From assembly GCF_964340395.1 (NCBI RefSeq), contig NC_135559.1, positions 913,501 to 977,500 of the forward strand: 64,000 nucleotides of DNA, read 5' to 3'. The notes beneath the pieces are model-generated. The model was not told where the DNA came from, made no database searches, and saw only the letters and a program-made list of their open reading frames with translations. How positions within the stretch are numbered: the stretch's first letter is position 1; each line of letters starts with the position of its first letter. Source of the stretch: Glandiceps talaboti (taxonomy: Eukaryota; Hemichordata; Enteropneusta; Spengelidae). Below are positions 46,871 to 60,249 of the stretch, in pieces. The position numbers and the translations under genes are program-made.

Positions 46871-46906
46871 GAAGGAGGTTACATCCGCGATGACAGAACT
46901 CATCTG
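46871..46906 (+). CDS. Candidate 36-nt microexon
   Basis: Acceptor TCATTATAGCAG and donor CATCTG then GTAAGTCC bracket 36 nt. One frame is phase 0-0 and reads EGGYIRDDRTHL; a second is also open. The pyrimidine tract is moderate (TCTACTCTCGTTT about 20 bases upstream). No partner exon identified, so this is low confidence. Confidence 0.25.
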
Positions 46907-48590
46907 GTAAGTCCTCTCGCCTATATCCAATTTCTTGACATTATCTCGACTGATACGTCTGATTTCATTGTACAATATACTAAGCAGGGTCTGATTAGTG
47001 GATGAATAATGTCTGTTTAAAAAAAGGGATATTGCACTCAAATGTCATGAACTCATTTTGAATAATCAGTAAATCTATCCACTCAAGATTATTCTGAACT
47101 TCTCATAATTCTGAAAGCAATTCCGTTCAAACTATATCCGAATCATGCGCTTGTACTTACGTACATTACGTGGAAAAGACAATTTCACCCGTTACATATA
47201 TTCAAGTTCATCTGCACTAATCTTACGTTCATCAACAACATACGCCACAGAATACACGGTTTTGTAAAGAAGAGATAAACCGTTGTTTATAACACAAATC
47301 GATTCGTGTATCATATTTGTGACTACAACGATGAACTATCTCAATGGAATTTGTCTTCAATTAGCATACTATCATACAAACTAAGTTAACAGAAAGCATA
47401 AATCTAGACAATGGTCACAAGAATTACATTGCATCGCATCCAAAGGATATACACGATCAGAAAATATCTGAGTAAAATATTGTAAATTTTAACACGTTCG
47501 GTGCAGTTTTTAGTAGCCTATATATGTATCATTCAAGCCTTTGCCATCAGCAAAATGTGTTTACCGACATATATCAAATGTAAACTGAGAGTATACTATT
47601 ACGTTTTCTCTTACATAGTAATCAAAAAGTGGGTTACCTACCTAATGCTAATCTATTCCGAACACTCCTAATTCATTATTCATATGACAGTAATCAATTA
47701 TTAATGAAAGATATGAGTTATTGACATGAATGATGGAAGAGGATATCACTTTCAGAACTCTTCATTTCAGACTTTTCAACCAACCAATGTGAATACAAAA
47801 CCCCATTGTTAAGTAAATGCTTGGTATTGGAAATCCTGTTATATTTCATATATGAATTCAGGATGGCAAACAAAGGCAATCAATACATCTTTCGATATTC
47901 ATGGTCTTCAATAACATATGTGGGAAAGAAACCTAATTACTATTTCTATAACGTTGTCGATATCTGAGACTACTATAAATTGTTGCTTTTCAAACTTTTA
48001 GTTTATGGTCACGATATGACCTTGATTGTAGTAAGAGTGAATTTTTGATTACATGTGCCTTAGTATAACATTTCCATACAATGAGTGCCTCTGTAAAAGC
48101 AAAAACCATAGATTTGTGGGCATACCCACATTGTTGGAATGCAACATTCTGCATTATATAGTTATCATACATGATGACCCCTAATTATATGAAACCCTAT
48201 GAAATTTGAAGCTTCCATAGTTAACATATTGCCTAGTTATTAAAACATCATTCATTACACAAATTAACCATATAGCTTATAAGTTACATCAAGCTGTAAA
48301 TGACATATGCACTTCTTTACCATCAATCAATACGTGTACTAAATTATCTGAAATTTGACGTTTGCATTCTTAAGATATAACCTAATTACCGAAAATTATT
48401 ATGATCATTGACCATTAAAATCTATACCAACAGGCTGTAGAGGATATGTGTGCTTTCTCACTTTTGTTGGCAATTTACATGGTATTTGTATCCATGTACA
48501 TGTACATGTATGGGTGTTTGTATTTGTGGGAGATAGTGTTTGTCTCTGTTTTCTTCTTTTTTGAGTCGAAATCTTTACGTATACAGTTTT
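46907..48590. other. AT-rich spacer
   Basis: No gene recognised. Confidence 0.4.
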
Positions 48591-48631
48591 TGTTTTGTTT
48601 TGTTTTGTTTTGTTTTGTTTTGTTTTGTTTT
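48591..48631 (+). repeat. (TTTTG)n microsatellite
   Basis: About eight TTTTG units. The two long frames spanning it, one on each strand, have low-complexity cores. Confidence 0.95.
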
Positions 48632-49595
48632 CCTTCCCTTCCTTTATTTGTAGAAGCTTTGCAAATATCAGAAATCCAAAGAAACGGTAAAAATGCCCAG
48701 ATAATATTTGTATTCTGATTATTATCACATGTATTGATCTGATTGAACTAGATTAGTTGACAGACAACTATTTTTCGATCCCCTTTACGTTTTATTTATG
48801 TTAACATACTCTTCCCGTACCTGTATTATTATTTTGTATCTAGCAATAAAGTCATACATATATAATATAATGATATAATAATATAAGCCTATGAATGCAA
48901 GCTTATGATTAATAAAGCAAATTTCTATACAATGATTTATTGACTATAATTCGCTCACAATGTCTTGTAATAATCTTCTGGAATTAAACATAAAAATTGA
49001 TGGATATACGATTATATGCCACGTCTTAGATATTATTCATATTATATATATTTTTGTATACTGGATGTCTGTGTTTGTGTCTTCAAAGCAGAGTCCTGTG
49101 TAAGGAATGATTGAAAATGTGAGACTTAAAAAACTACGACGAATCCCTTTAAGGCTCGTTGGATTTTTAGTACAAAAATTCATTTCGTTTATAGAAAAAC
49201 GTGTATAGAAAGAATACTAATCTTCGGACATTAAATTTAATATACTTAGAATTTCAACTGTTACAGCGCACTGTTTGTTAGAACTGGGTAATCGAATTAA
49301 ACAATATTTTTAACAAGTCATTTAACTCTATATTAGAAATAACTGTCAACTGACAATGTACTGTTTGTTAGTTCTGGTTAATCGAATTAAGCGAAGCTTA
49401 AAAACACATTTAACGTTGAAGACTATAATTATACAAATAACTCGTATTAATATATATCACGTTTTCAAAATTTTCTGCTGATGGTGGCATAACTGTAATA
49501 TTAAATGAATGAACTTACAAGACAAACTTGCTCACACATATGTCTGAATGGTGCCACTAAATCTTTGCCGGACGTTTGAAGACTAAAGAGTGACA
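48632..49595. other. AT-rich spacer
   Basis: Nothing coding recognised. A short AT(T)AGAA...CAACTG...ACTGTTTGTTAG...GGTTAATCGAATTAA duplication lies at about 49255-49300 and 49333-49391. Confidence 0.4.
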
Positions 49596-49926
49596 GTATA
49601 TTATGGGAAGCCGTTCAGGCCAAAAGTATTTTTTTATTTTTGCTATAGTATTTTATATTTTTCGTACTTACAAACTAATTTTAACCGTTTATGTACTTTT
49701 ATTCCATGTTCACATTATTTTAATTGAAATAAGTTTGCATTTATTTGAGAATATTGTTTTATTTTTCGTCAAACCAGAATTATTTTAAGGATTATATATA
49801 ATTGAAAGTCAAAATATATTTTTTGTTAAAGTTTTTTATTTTATTTTTTAAATTCAAAAAAAAAATTTTCAACTTTTTTTTTTTTCTTCCCAACTTTTTT
49901 TTTTTTGGCCGAGTCTGCTGACCAGC

Positions 49927-49959
49927 GCCTGTCACGAGTACGTCGTGCTCGTGACAGGC
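49927..49959. repeat. Subterminal hairpin in left arm
   Basis: GCCTGTCACGAG and CTCGTGACAGGC form a perfect 12-bp stem with a 9-nt loop. A rearranged GC-rich counterpart sits in the right arm at about 51098-51160. Confidence 0.85.
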
Positions 49960-50437
49960 ATGTCCTTCGACATCCATTACGAGTCGGACGTGTTTCGGCG
50001 TCAAATACACCTTCTCATTACCTTCAAAATTGGTCGCTCAAACATTATATCAGATCTCAAAACTGTTAATTTACTTCAGCCGCGTACACACATGTGTACA
50101 CCGTCAAGTTAAGGTTATGACCGCATGTATGATGTATTACATGATGTAGTACGTAAGACACGATCCATGTGCAAAGGGTAAAGGTAGTTAATCTAAAACA
50201 ACTAAAGTTTGTTGCATCAATAACAATTACATTCATTCTTGTGAAACTGACCAGAATTAAAATAAGATGGTACACTATACTGTGAGCGTGAGCAAAACAG
50301 CTTTAGGAACAAAAACGTGAGGAAAACGAACGCGTATTTCCAATGGGTCAGTCAGGTACTACTTCTTGTACGAGCGCACATGTTGACGTCGACCTGCTGT
50401 ATTACATATCAACCTAAACCAGCTTTTATCGCCTTAT

Positions 50438-50448
50438 CATCATCATCA

Positions 50449-50485
<37 letters not shown>

Positions 50486-50517
50486 TGTCGTTGTCGTCGT
50501 CGTCGTCGTCGTCGTCG

Positions 50518-50572
<55 letters not shown>
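50438..50572 (+). repeat. (TCA/TCG/TTG)n trinucleotide microsatellite at the foldback centre
   Basis: Runs of TCA, then TCG with TTG interruptions, then about 18 TTG. It lies at the symmetry centre of the foldback element. The poly-Ser/Leu frame is a by-product. Confidence 0.95.
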
Positions 50573-50901
50573 AAAGATTCAGTTTACTTCATCGTACATT
50601 GTAGTATACATTCTCTTGGTGTTCTGAGTACACATGCATATATCATGAAAAGTTGAGAATAACACGTCTACGTATGTAATACAGTAGGTCGACGTCAACA
50701 TGTGCGCTCGTACTAGAAGTACCTGACTGGCCCATTGGAAATACCTTTGCCCGTTGCACATGGATCGTACGCGGCTGAAGTCGCGGTTGTTGGAAAAAAC
50801 AGATACTATCACACGTAAATTAACAGTTTTGAGATCTGATATAATGTTTGAGCGATCAATTTCGAAGGTAATAAGAACGTGTATTTGACGCCAAAACACG
50901 A

Positions 50902-51058
50902 ATGTGAAGCTATCATCATATTCATATTCATCTTCCCTTTCAAAAGTAGACCTCCACCCTCAATGTGAATATATGAAGATAGCTTCTATCATCATATTCA
51001 CATTGAGCGTAGAGGTCAACTTTTGAACGTGAAGATGAATATGATGGTAGCTTCACAC
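50902..51058. repeat. Nested hairpin in the right arm
   Basis: GTGAAGCTATCATCATATTC...AAAAGTAGACCTC is inverted as GAGGTCAACTTTTGAA...GATGGTAGCTTCAC. It has no counterpart in the left arm, so it is probably a separate small foldback insertion. Confidence 0.75.
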
Positions 51059-51478
51059 TTGTCGCCGGAACACGTCGTAATGGATGTCAAAGGTCACGCC
51101 TCGTACTCGTGACAGGCGCCGGGTACGAGCACGACGTGCTCTGCACCGGCGCCTGTCAGCAGACTCGGCCAAAAAAAAAAAAGTTGAGAAAAAAAAAAAG
51201 TTGAAATTTAAAAAAAAATAATTTTAAAAATAAAATAAAAAACTTTAACAAAAAATATATTTTGACTTTCATTTATATATAATCCTTAAAAAAATTCTGG
51301 TTTGACGAAAAATAAAACAATATTCTCAAATAAATGCAAACTTATTTCAATTGAAATAATGTGAACATGGAATAAAAGTACATAAACGGTTAAAATTAGT
51401 ATGTAAGTACGAAAAATATAAAATACTACAGCTAAAATAAAAAACTACTTTTGGCCTGAACGGCTTCCCATAGTATAT

Positions 51479-52476
<998 letters not shown>

Positions 52477-53393
52477 CAGTTACGAGTTTTCCTGGTCCAT
52501 GTCTTAAGTACAAGTATCCTTCTACGCCAATAAACAAATATCATAATAACATAAACATAACATAAATGCATATCCACTGTTAGTTCAATATTATCTCTAT
52601 ATGTATTAAGTATTTCATAGAGATTTTCAGGCTCCATGGAAGCTATGATAGTTACCGATTCTATGAATTGGGTATATCCCTGACTGGGTTTTGGTATAAA
52701 TGTAGCCGATTCTGCCGAATGTGTGATGATTCGGATAGCTGTACGTACGTCATTAGAGGTAGATTGTGTCCTAATTATTACATTCTAGGTAGATATGCAT
52801 ACACTACGTCACATATTACGTAGTCTAGCAATGAAAAAATCACTTAATTTGAATAGAAAATAGATAACTAAGGGAGCAGTATCCACTCGAGTGTTGTTAC
52901 AATCAATATATCACATTTATTCAACAATAATTTCGACAATTTAGCTTCAGTCCATCAAAGCAGTGACGTAGCATTGTATTGGTATACATATAACGTCATG
53001 TGTACAGTTCTATTTTATTCAGATTGATCCAATGATAAATTGCATAAACTGCTCACGGTTAATAACCATAACTATCTCATAACTGTCCATGGTACGGCAA
53101 TTAAGTGAAATGAAACACATTTTGATTTGTGTAGTCTTGTCATTTGATACGCTACATGTCAGAGTACGTTGGTTTTCATACAACCATAGTTTGTATAAGG
53201 GGAAATGATAGATAGTAATGATAGCCTTGTCTCAAGTCTAATCTTCAAATCAATCTTCTTTGCTTCTTTAAACTCAGAACTATGCTATTTTACATTCTTA
53301 CATGTCTCTCAAATCACACCTTTCACCATGTACTACTACTACTACTACTACTCGTGCACAACCACTGATAATACGTTGACATAGTAATCAATC
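52477..53393. other. AT-rich spacer
   Basis: No gene recognised. A short (TAC)n tract lies at 53332-53352. Confidence 0.4.
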
Positions 53394-53403
53394 GATAGAT
53401 AGG

Positions 53404-53440
<37 letters not shown>

Positions 53441-53472
53441 CAACCAACCAACCAACCAACCAACCAACCAAC

Positions 53473-53503
<31 letters not shown>

Positions 53504-53561
53504 CCAACCAACCAACCAACCAACCAACCAACCAACCAACCAATCAATCAATCAATCAATG
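53394..53561 (+). repeat. (GATA)n-(CCAA)n-(TCAA)n tetranucleotide microsatellite
   Basis: (TAGA)n at about 53396-53440, then alternating blocks of CCAA and TCAA/ATCA to 53561. The CCAA-TCAA block pattern is itself duplicated. Confidence 0.97.
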
Positions 53562-54848
53562 TATATTAGTTATTCGGACAAATATCTACACTCGGACAGA
53601 GACTATAAATGGCCTATCTGTCGCTGTCTCAGTTATTTGACTTAGTCCGATACATTCCCAGAATATACGTGTATTCCTCATCATTGTGAAGTGACTGCCT
53701 CTAACTATTTATAATGCAACATCACACTATTTTTATGATAGTTTCGCTCGGAGCATGTGGCGTTATAAACGAGCATCTGGCTAGATTACATTATGTCTAC
53801 ATCTCGTTTCGTGTACACTCCATTAACAATCTTATATTATATGTAAAAGCTCTGATCACACCTCGTTGAAATCAGTTATAGCTAGATAGAATGAATGGTC
53901 AGATTGGTATCATAAAACAATCCTGACTTTATTGTCAATATTATCTCTATCTACCAGAATATCACAATACAGTACTTTATATTTGTACGAGTAGTCAAAT
54001 TAAGTAGCAAAGTCTCAACGAGGATGTCAATTCTTCAATTAATTCAGCCTCATTAAAGTGTGCATTTCCTGCTCATCTTCAGTATTTTTTCAGACAATGT
54101 ATTTCTGCACTGATTAAAGAGAGTAGTGCCTTAATTCCCATTCACTCTTAAGTGTGAAACATCGAACCAGATACATACACAAAGAATGCACGACCATTCG
54201 ATTGTACAAACTAACGAAAAAACACATGCAAACTAAAAGAGTGTTAGTGGTCATGAGTTACGCTATTGACTTGCACAGTAAGCAATTGTTGAAGTTGATG
54301 ATTCATTCTAGCGTTTCTTGACGTGATCTACAAACAGACAGACACGTATTGTACATGTTATTATATCAGAATCAGAATTGTTGACAAATTGCTGAAATCA
54401 ATGGAAACATCCATTTACCAGACGATAATTTGCTTCGAGTACACGCACAACTGATTCATGTAACAATATGGTCATGTATTGTTGCAATGGTGAAATCAGT
54501 AGACAGTGAAACCGAGACATGATCAATACCATCAATGGCCCATCGCTTACCTGCAAAAACGCATAGTCGCCGACTGCCTTTATTCTTTGGCAGTATAATA
54601 CACCATTATTTAAAATTTTAGAAACTTTCTGCGATTTTTGTTATGACTGGCTAAGGTACACTATGTATGTATATGTACTTATCTGGTGTTTGTGTCGTGT
54701 AAAATATTTCTGAGAAATTCACTCTGATAAAATAATAATAATAATAATGAGTTAGTTAAGAACAGGAAAGATTATGCTCATAATTTATCCCCAATGGTTT
54801 ACAAAGAGAATTCGTCCAATTTTCAACACCCCCACCAGCTACTCAAAC
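53562..54848. other. Spacer with a weak minus-strand exon candidate
   Basis: On the minus strand 54628-54551 is open for 26 codons (contains LYCQRIKAVGDYAFLQ) and ends at a strong donor, TTTGCAG then GTAAGCG. The acceptor (AAAAATCGCAG) lacks a pyrimidine tract. No family recognised. The rest is featureless. Confidence 0.25.
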
Positions 54849-55010
54849 TCGCACGCACGCACGCACGCACGCACACACGCACACACGCACACACGCACAC
54901 ACGCACACACATACATACATACATACATACATACATACATACATACATGCATGCATGCATACATACATACATACATACATACATACATACATACATACAT
55001 ACATACACAC
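54849..55010 (+). repeat. (ACGC)n-(ACAC)n-(ACAT)n microsatellite
   Basis: Compound tetranucleotide tract with a short (CATG)n block at about 54947. Frames rich in HTYIHT are by-products. Confidence 0.97.
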
Positions 55011-55776
55011 TCCATTTATGTTCAGTGAGGCTGTTCATGTTATCGAGCAGTCTACATGACACAATTGGAGCTTTGCATGCACATCATTTCTTCGATATTA
55101 GTCAACGTATCGATGCATACCCTTAAATCGACTCACGTCGTTCATCTGCCTCCATACTGCAAAATCTTATATCCTAACCGATTATTTAAATGCCACCTAA
55201 CAACATCAGACCGATACATCTTCATTTGTTTAGTCCACACCACTGATCAAATCCATTACTTTTCAATATAGTCATTACAATTGGAGATGCAAAACTCTAA
55301 AGCTTCACGATTTTAACAAGTAAAATGAAAAGACGGTATGCGAAGGACTTCTATCCCTTGCAGGCATCCAGCGTCGTTTATCCGATATTCTCAATAGTAA
55401 GGTAATCGTCTTTGCCTAATAAATTGGATATACTATACTTCAATTTGTCCACCCACATTAGAAACATACTATGAAATGCCAATTGCAGTTATTGTATGGA
55501 CCAATTATGTCTAGTCAAAGTAATTGAAATAAATTAAAATGAACTCGTCTTTTCTCTGAAAAAAAAACGATTGAAAGGAATGATATATGTACAAATCAAC
55601 TTCCTTTTCACTGCTTCATATCCATATACAGTTACAGAAATATGTCCTACGTGTATACACAAGTATTTCATGTCAATTTTAGGATAAACAACCCATATAC
55701 TTGATATAGAATGTCATTTCATCTTAAAATCTACAAATATTGACACATCCATAGACACTGAGACACATATACATAC

Positions 55777-55780
<4 letters not shown>
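55011..55780. other. Unassigned spacer
   Basis: No gene recognised. Confidence 0.4.
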
Positions 55781-55823
<43 letters not shown>

Positions 55824-55944
55824 CACATGCATTCATTCATTCCTACCGACCTACCTACTTACCTACTACCAACCTACCTATCAACCTACCTACCTACCTA
55901 CCTACCTACCTACCAACCTGCCTGCCTGCCTGCATGCCTGCATG

Positions 55945-55976
<32 letters not shown>

Positions 55977-56020
55977 CATACATACATACATACATACATA
56001 CATACATGCATACATACATA
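55781..56020 (+). repeat. (CAGA)n-(CCTA)n-(CTGC)n-(ACAT)n microsatellite
   Basis: Four successive tetranucleotide blocks: CAGA 55781-55822, CCTA about 55848-55915, CTGC about 55917-55944, CATA to 56020. Confidence 0.97.
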
Positions 56021-57793
56021 AAGTGTGCGAACGTATGTATGTAAGGTTCGTATATGTAAGCTTACACACAGGCGCACATCTGTATATACCATAGAGACTA
56101 CCCTCACTCTCCAAAACGTATGAATAAAAATAGTTTTGCTGTTACAGTAGTACTTTGAACTCTATATATATTATCCATACTAATCGTTTCTAAAGAACGT
56201 TTTTCCATCGAGTTAGAACACATGAAATCGATACCCTATGATTAGTGTTTTGCATTTTCAGCCGGGTCGTCATAAATTTAAATAAATTCATATCTTGTAT
56301 TCTGACAAGACGTCATATCGTGAACGCCAAAATGAAATAAACGACAAATGTCGTATCCGTTGGCTTTATATTTATGCGACATGACGAAGTGTAGGATAAC
56401 ATTGGAAGATGTGATATTTAAAATAGAGAAATTGCTTTCCAAGGCATTGTTCGTTCATATAGTATATCTGATAGATATTCAAAAGTAGACAACCCATGAT
56501 TTAAATCGATCGCGATTGAATATGAAGAATACAAAGAATCATCTAAGAGGATGTGATACTACATTTGTATTTGGATATGACATTGAAAACGAACATGACC
56601 TTCAAACCTATCGTACTAATCTTAATCTATTCAAGCCAATTGTACATCGATAAATAACAGGATGCATTGCAAACAGCATTGTCTGGTGTATAGATCATCT
56701 GGAAGTATTACCGATAACTTTTTATGCGATTTTCTCCGACAGTTCAATATGTTAACAGTTTTGCCGTATTTTACGCCACAACGAACTCTGCTTGATCGAT
56801 AAAGTGTTCAATAGTTAGCAGTGACTGGTCATCACACAGACTAGAACACGATGGATATCATTGTATCAAGTTTTACGATGGCATATGCAATGTTTATGTC
56901 CGTTTAGCCAATATATTTTGTCACATTAGTATCATTTAAAGAGATGGGATTGCAGTATACCAAATATATCAAGATATAAGTCACGTACGTATATTCATTT
57001 CGAGACTACCTCGTCTAACGATCCATTCAGCTAGCCTTATAAACTCTGCTTCCGATACGCTATGTAAAAATACTTTGCATAATAATAGCTCAGCGACAAT
57101 TGGAAGTAAATACATCATACATTTTACTCATTGAAATTATTTCAGTTAGAGAAAGTAAATTCATCCAGACAAGAACATGTTATCCTCATTAAAATTTGCA
57201 TATTTATTATGTGTTCATTGCTACCGTAATCAGGTTTGACAGTTCTATCGTCGCTAATGCTATTCTCACTCCACTGTAGTTATTACCCTTAAAAATCATT
57301 TTACCGGTTACTTCGCAATACTTCTTATATTATATCGAATCTTTAGGTACTCAAATAAATTTATGAAACACTATCACTATTTTCTTGGTACAAACATAAC
57401 GCATGCTCAAATTTAAACCCAGGCGTGGATTTTAGCCTATTAATTTCTGCAGATCTCACGTGGGTGCCACCCCTCTGTAAAATGAAAACATCCGAAGAAT
57501 CTATGCTATCTTAGGGGAGCTGTTTTGCTTGACAACTGAGCATGAGTTGGAGATGGCCTCATAGCACGACTTCAGCGTTAAGTTTAGCTCTTTCTTGGTC
57601 TTGAGTTTTTGGTGTCTTTTGGTGTCTGTATGTCTTCTCGGTGTTATACAAGAACATTCGGAGATGTTTACCAGAAAGAAAAAGATATGTATTCTAAGAT
57701 ATTTGGATTATTCAGTGTGTTGACATCCCAAAATATCGTGGAAGGGTGCTTCTGAAAAGGAAAGACATGATCGTAAACTGCAGAGCGTGAACT
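56021..57793. other. Upstream region of the guanylyl cyclase exon
   Basis: No frame or repeat recognised. CpG is frequent. The proximal 400 bases could include the leader of the downstream gene; a GTGTCTTTTGGTGTCTGTAT doublet lies at about 57611. An in-frame TGA at 57788 precedes the start codon, so the frame does not extend upstream by read-through. Confidence 0.35.
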
Positions 57794-58514
57794 ATGGGTC
57801 TTGTCTGTATTATCAATTGGTTAGTGATATGTACATACAGAAAACACAGCATTGGGTCGGTATGTGCACACGTTGTATCTGTTTTCATCGTTCACTACAT
57901 CTGTTTATGTACGGGTTACAAAAACTATACCATTGGACTCTTTGCTCCAATAGATTGCGATTCGCCTTATTCCTCTGCACTGCCACAGATAGCAAGTGAG
58001 ATTGCCATAGAAAATATCAACAGCGATTCAAATTTACTGTCTAATTTTCAATTAAACTATTTATTGAGCAATACGAACTGTTCGGGAACAGACGAATTAG
58101 CAGAGTTTGTTCGTCTTATGCTAGATGAGTCATTTGATGCAATAGTTGGACCCATTGATTACTCGGTTTGCGAGCCTGCTGCTCGTTTAGCTAGTTATTG
58201 GTCTGTCCCTATGGTATCCTGGACGTGTACAAACGATGAACTATCAAACAAAGATGTATACAGAACGTTCTCAAGAACTGTATCCCCAAATGTCAGGACA
58301 TCAAACGCTTTGGCTGCTATACTTCTACATTTTCGTTGGAAATATTCCGTTGTTATAGCTACGCATGATACATTCTGGCAACAGACGGCGAAGGACATTA
58401 TTTTCACCTTGCGGGAAATGAGTCTTGAAGTGCGGGAATTTTTCACCATCGAAGAAGATGCCTCGAGGGAAGAAATCACAACGGCATTAAGACACGTTCC
58501 ATTCGATGTGAAAG
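57794..58514 (+). CDS. Receptor guanylyl cyclase, first coding exon (ANF-receptor ectodomain)
   Basis: The exon gives 240 residues plus one base before the donor AAAG/GTAGGA (phase 1). ATG at 57794 has A at -3 and G at +4, with an in-frame stop just before it. Residues about 22-41 are hydrophobic and likely serve as signal sequence, after an earlier hydrophobic run and YRKHS. From about residue 45 the sequence fits the type I periplasmic-binding-like ligand domain of natriuretic-peptide-type receptor guanylyl cyclases: YTIGLFAPIDC, IAIENINSDSN, FDAIVGPIDYSVCEPAARLA then SYWSVPMVSWTC, and YRTFSRTVSPN then LLHFRWKYSVVIAT. Cys55, 96, 126 and 145 could form two disulphides. N-glycosylation sequons occur at Asn44 and Asn95. 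Such receptors bind ligand outside the cell and make cGMP inside. Transmembrane, kinase-homology and cyclase parts are not in the window; a clearance-type receptor without cyclase remains possible. Confidence 0.85.
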
Positions 58515-60249
58515 GTAGGATGTACGGGCATATTTATTTTGTTTCTGTCGGCTAACAAAACTAAACCCTCAATTTACAAGGGTTGACACCAGATCTCCCC
58601 CGCCGTCTCTTTAAATAAATCAATTACAACTGTCAATATAGGCCAATCCATAGCCAATTCCATGTACATTATATTGTTTCCCTCGTGAATCTTTAAACCC
58701 CTGCTACCCATGTAAGTGAAATGGTGCCGAAACCTTACAATGATTCGAAAGATGTATGACAGAAATGTGTTATTGCAAATCTTTTAATCAAATTTAAATG
58801 ATTCCTGGACAGATCAAAGTGTATTGGATGATGCATGGAGTCTAAATATGTTTACGTATACATGCACGTTCGTTGCTACAAGTTTCATAGTTATTCGAAA
58901 GAGACCATCGCTACAACATCTTCTAAATTATACCGCCAATAAGTTTACCCCGTTCCACTTACACTCATAATAACTGCTATCGACGGATTCAGCGTGTCCT
59001 AAGCTTCTGGAATTGTCTCTGAAAGGGATACTTAAAGTCAATGTGATTCAATTAACTTCAATTAATGGCATTCCTACATCAGGAAAAGAACTCATCGAGA
59101 AGTGAGATCATTTAAAACCGTGCTGTGCATTTCGACATTCATGGCCTTGATATGTGTAGCCTTCTGTGTGTTGATGTGTATATTCCGGGCATATGTTGTA
59201 GGATCATTAACGCTATCCCCAAAGACAAACATACACTGGAACCTCTATGAACAATTACTGTTTTGCCTTGCCTTGCCGAACACCATACATTCACAGGTAT
59301 TAGTCAAGTGAAAACCGTTTCTTACAAGCACAACTATAATAATCATCATGTACCTGTGAATTATCAGTCGACCTAAGGGAAAGGGAATGTCACTTAATTG
59401 TCCAAAACGTGCCAGATCTATGCTCAGCTATCTCAAATTGAATTTATGTTCAATGGTTCGTAGACTACCAGAACGGCATCTTAAAGAGTCTGCTACACGT
59501 CCATTGAGAGTTAGCAACAGGAAGATAGGGAAGGAACATTTATCAAAATCAAAATCTTCCCTTCAATTTCTAATCCTTTGAAAGAAGTGATGCTGCCTGT
59601 CACTCCTGACGACAGGGAGTGTAGGTTTTTAAAACGCCTTATCGATAAACATTAATGTACATTCACCAGAAGCGTATTTTGTTGACGATTGTGTTGTCGA
59701 TCAAAGTTAGAAACTACGTCGCTCGTCATCATTTTACTTGAAGTCAAAAGACGTCCAATTAATGCCTGGTGAGATGGGAACATGTTCATTAAAAGTACTG
59801 AATTCTACATGCTGTTGTAAATCGACATCAACATGATATAATCATGCATGTCTAGATCTAGTGCATTGAAATACAATCCCACACAATGGTAGCGATACTT
59901 AGATACTTCAACATATACAAAAGTCGAATCTCAAACCAATACAATGTACATTATGTTATTTGTCGTTTTCCATTGCGACTATTTACGTTAATAACATAAC
60001 CTTGGTATGACGATTCACAGAGACGGCATCGTTGTAGGATTCAAAAACATCTGACAATATATGATACATACAATCATGAAACAGACATAAAATGAAATGA
60101 ATTATTCAAAAGTAAATGAAAACTAATGACATATTTCAAATCGATTCAGGCTATTTTGATAGTAAAGCAGTTTCCCTCACATCTATAACATGATATATGG
60201 TTTCAGCAGCAACATTTAAAAAACAAAATTAAACGAAAATCACGAAATC
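58515..60249. other. Presumed first intron of the cyclase gene
   Basis: No second ectodomain exon recognised. Two plus-strand frames (59102-59311, hydrophobic; 59387-59581, basic) lack acceptors and family signatures. Confidence 0.35.

Larger units (their letters stand above)
49602..51472. mobile_element. 1,871-bp foldback transposon with 6-bp target-site duplication
   Basis: Ends are TATGGGAAGCCGTTCAGGCC at the left and its exact inverse at the right. GTATAT flanks both sides (49596-49601 and 51473-51478), a perfect 6-bp duplication. The arms stay complementary for most of the length: CAAAAGTA, ACCGTTTATGTACTTTTATT, TTTCAATTGAAATAA-type block, poly-T/GGCCGAGTCTGCTGA, CGCCTGTCACGAG, AACATTATATCAGATCTCAA, CCAATGGG(T/C)CAGTCAGGTAC and GCGCACATGTTGACGTCGAC. 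The arms meet at a trinucleotide microsatellite (50438-50572). No transposase frame, so non-autonomous. A 6-bp duplication is known for few DNA-transposon groups; the family cannot be named from sequence alone. Confidence 0.9.

Noticed and set aside
50317-50574. Poly-serine/leucine frame inside the foldback element as a transposase
   Set aside because: It is a trinucleotide microsatellite at the symmetry centre; no catalytic motif is present.
59102-59581. Two short frames considered as second exons of the guanylyl cyclase gene
   Set aside because: Neither has an acceptor in phase 1, and neither resembles the continuation of the ligand-binding domain.
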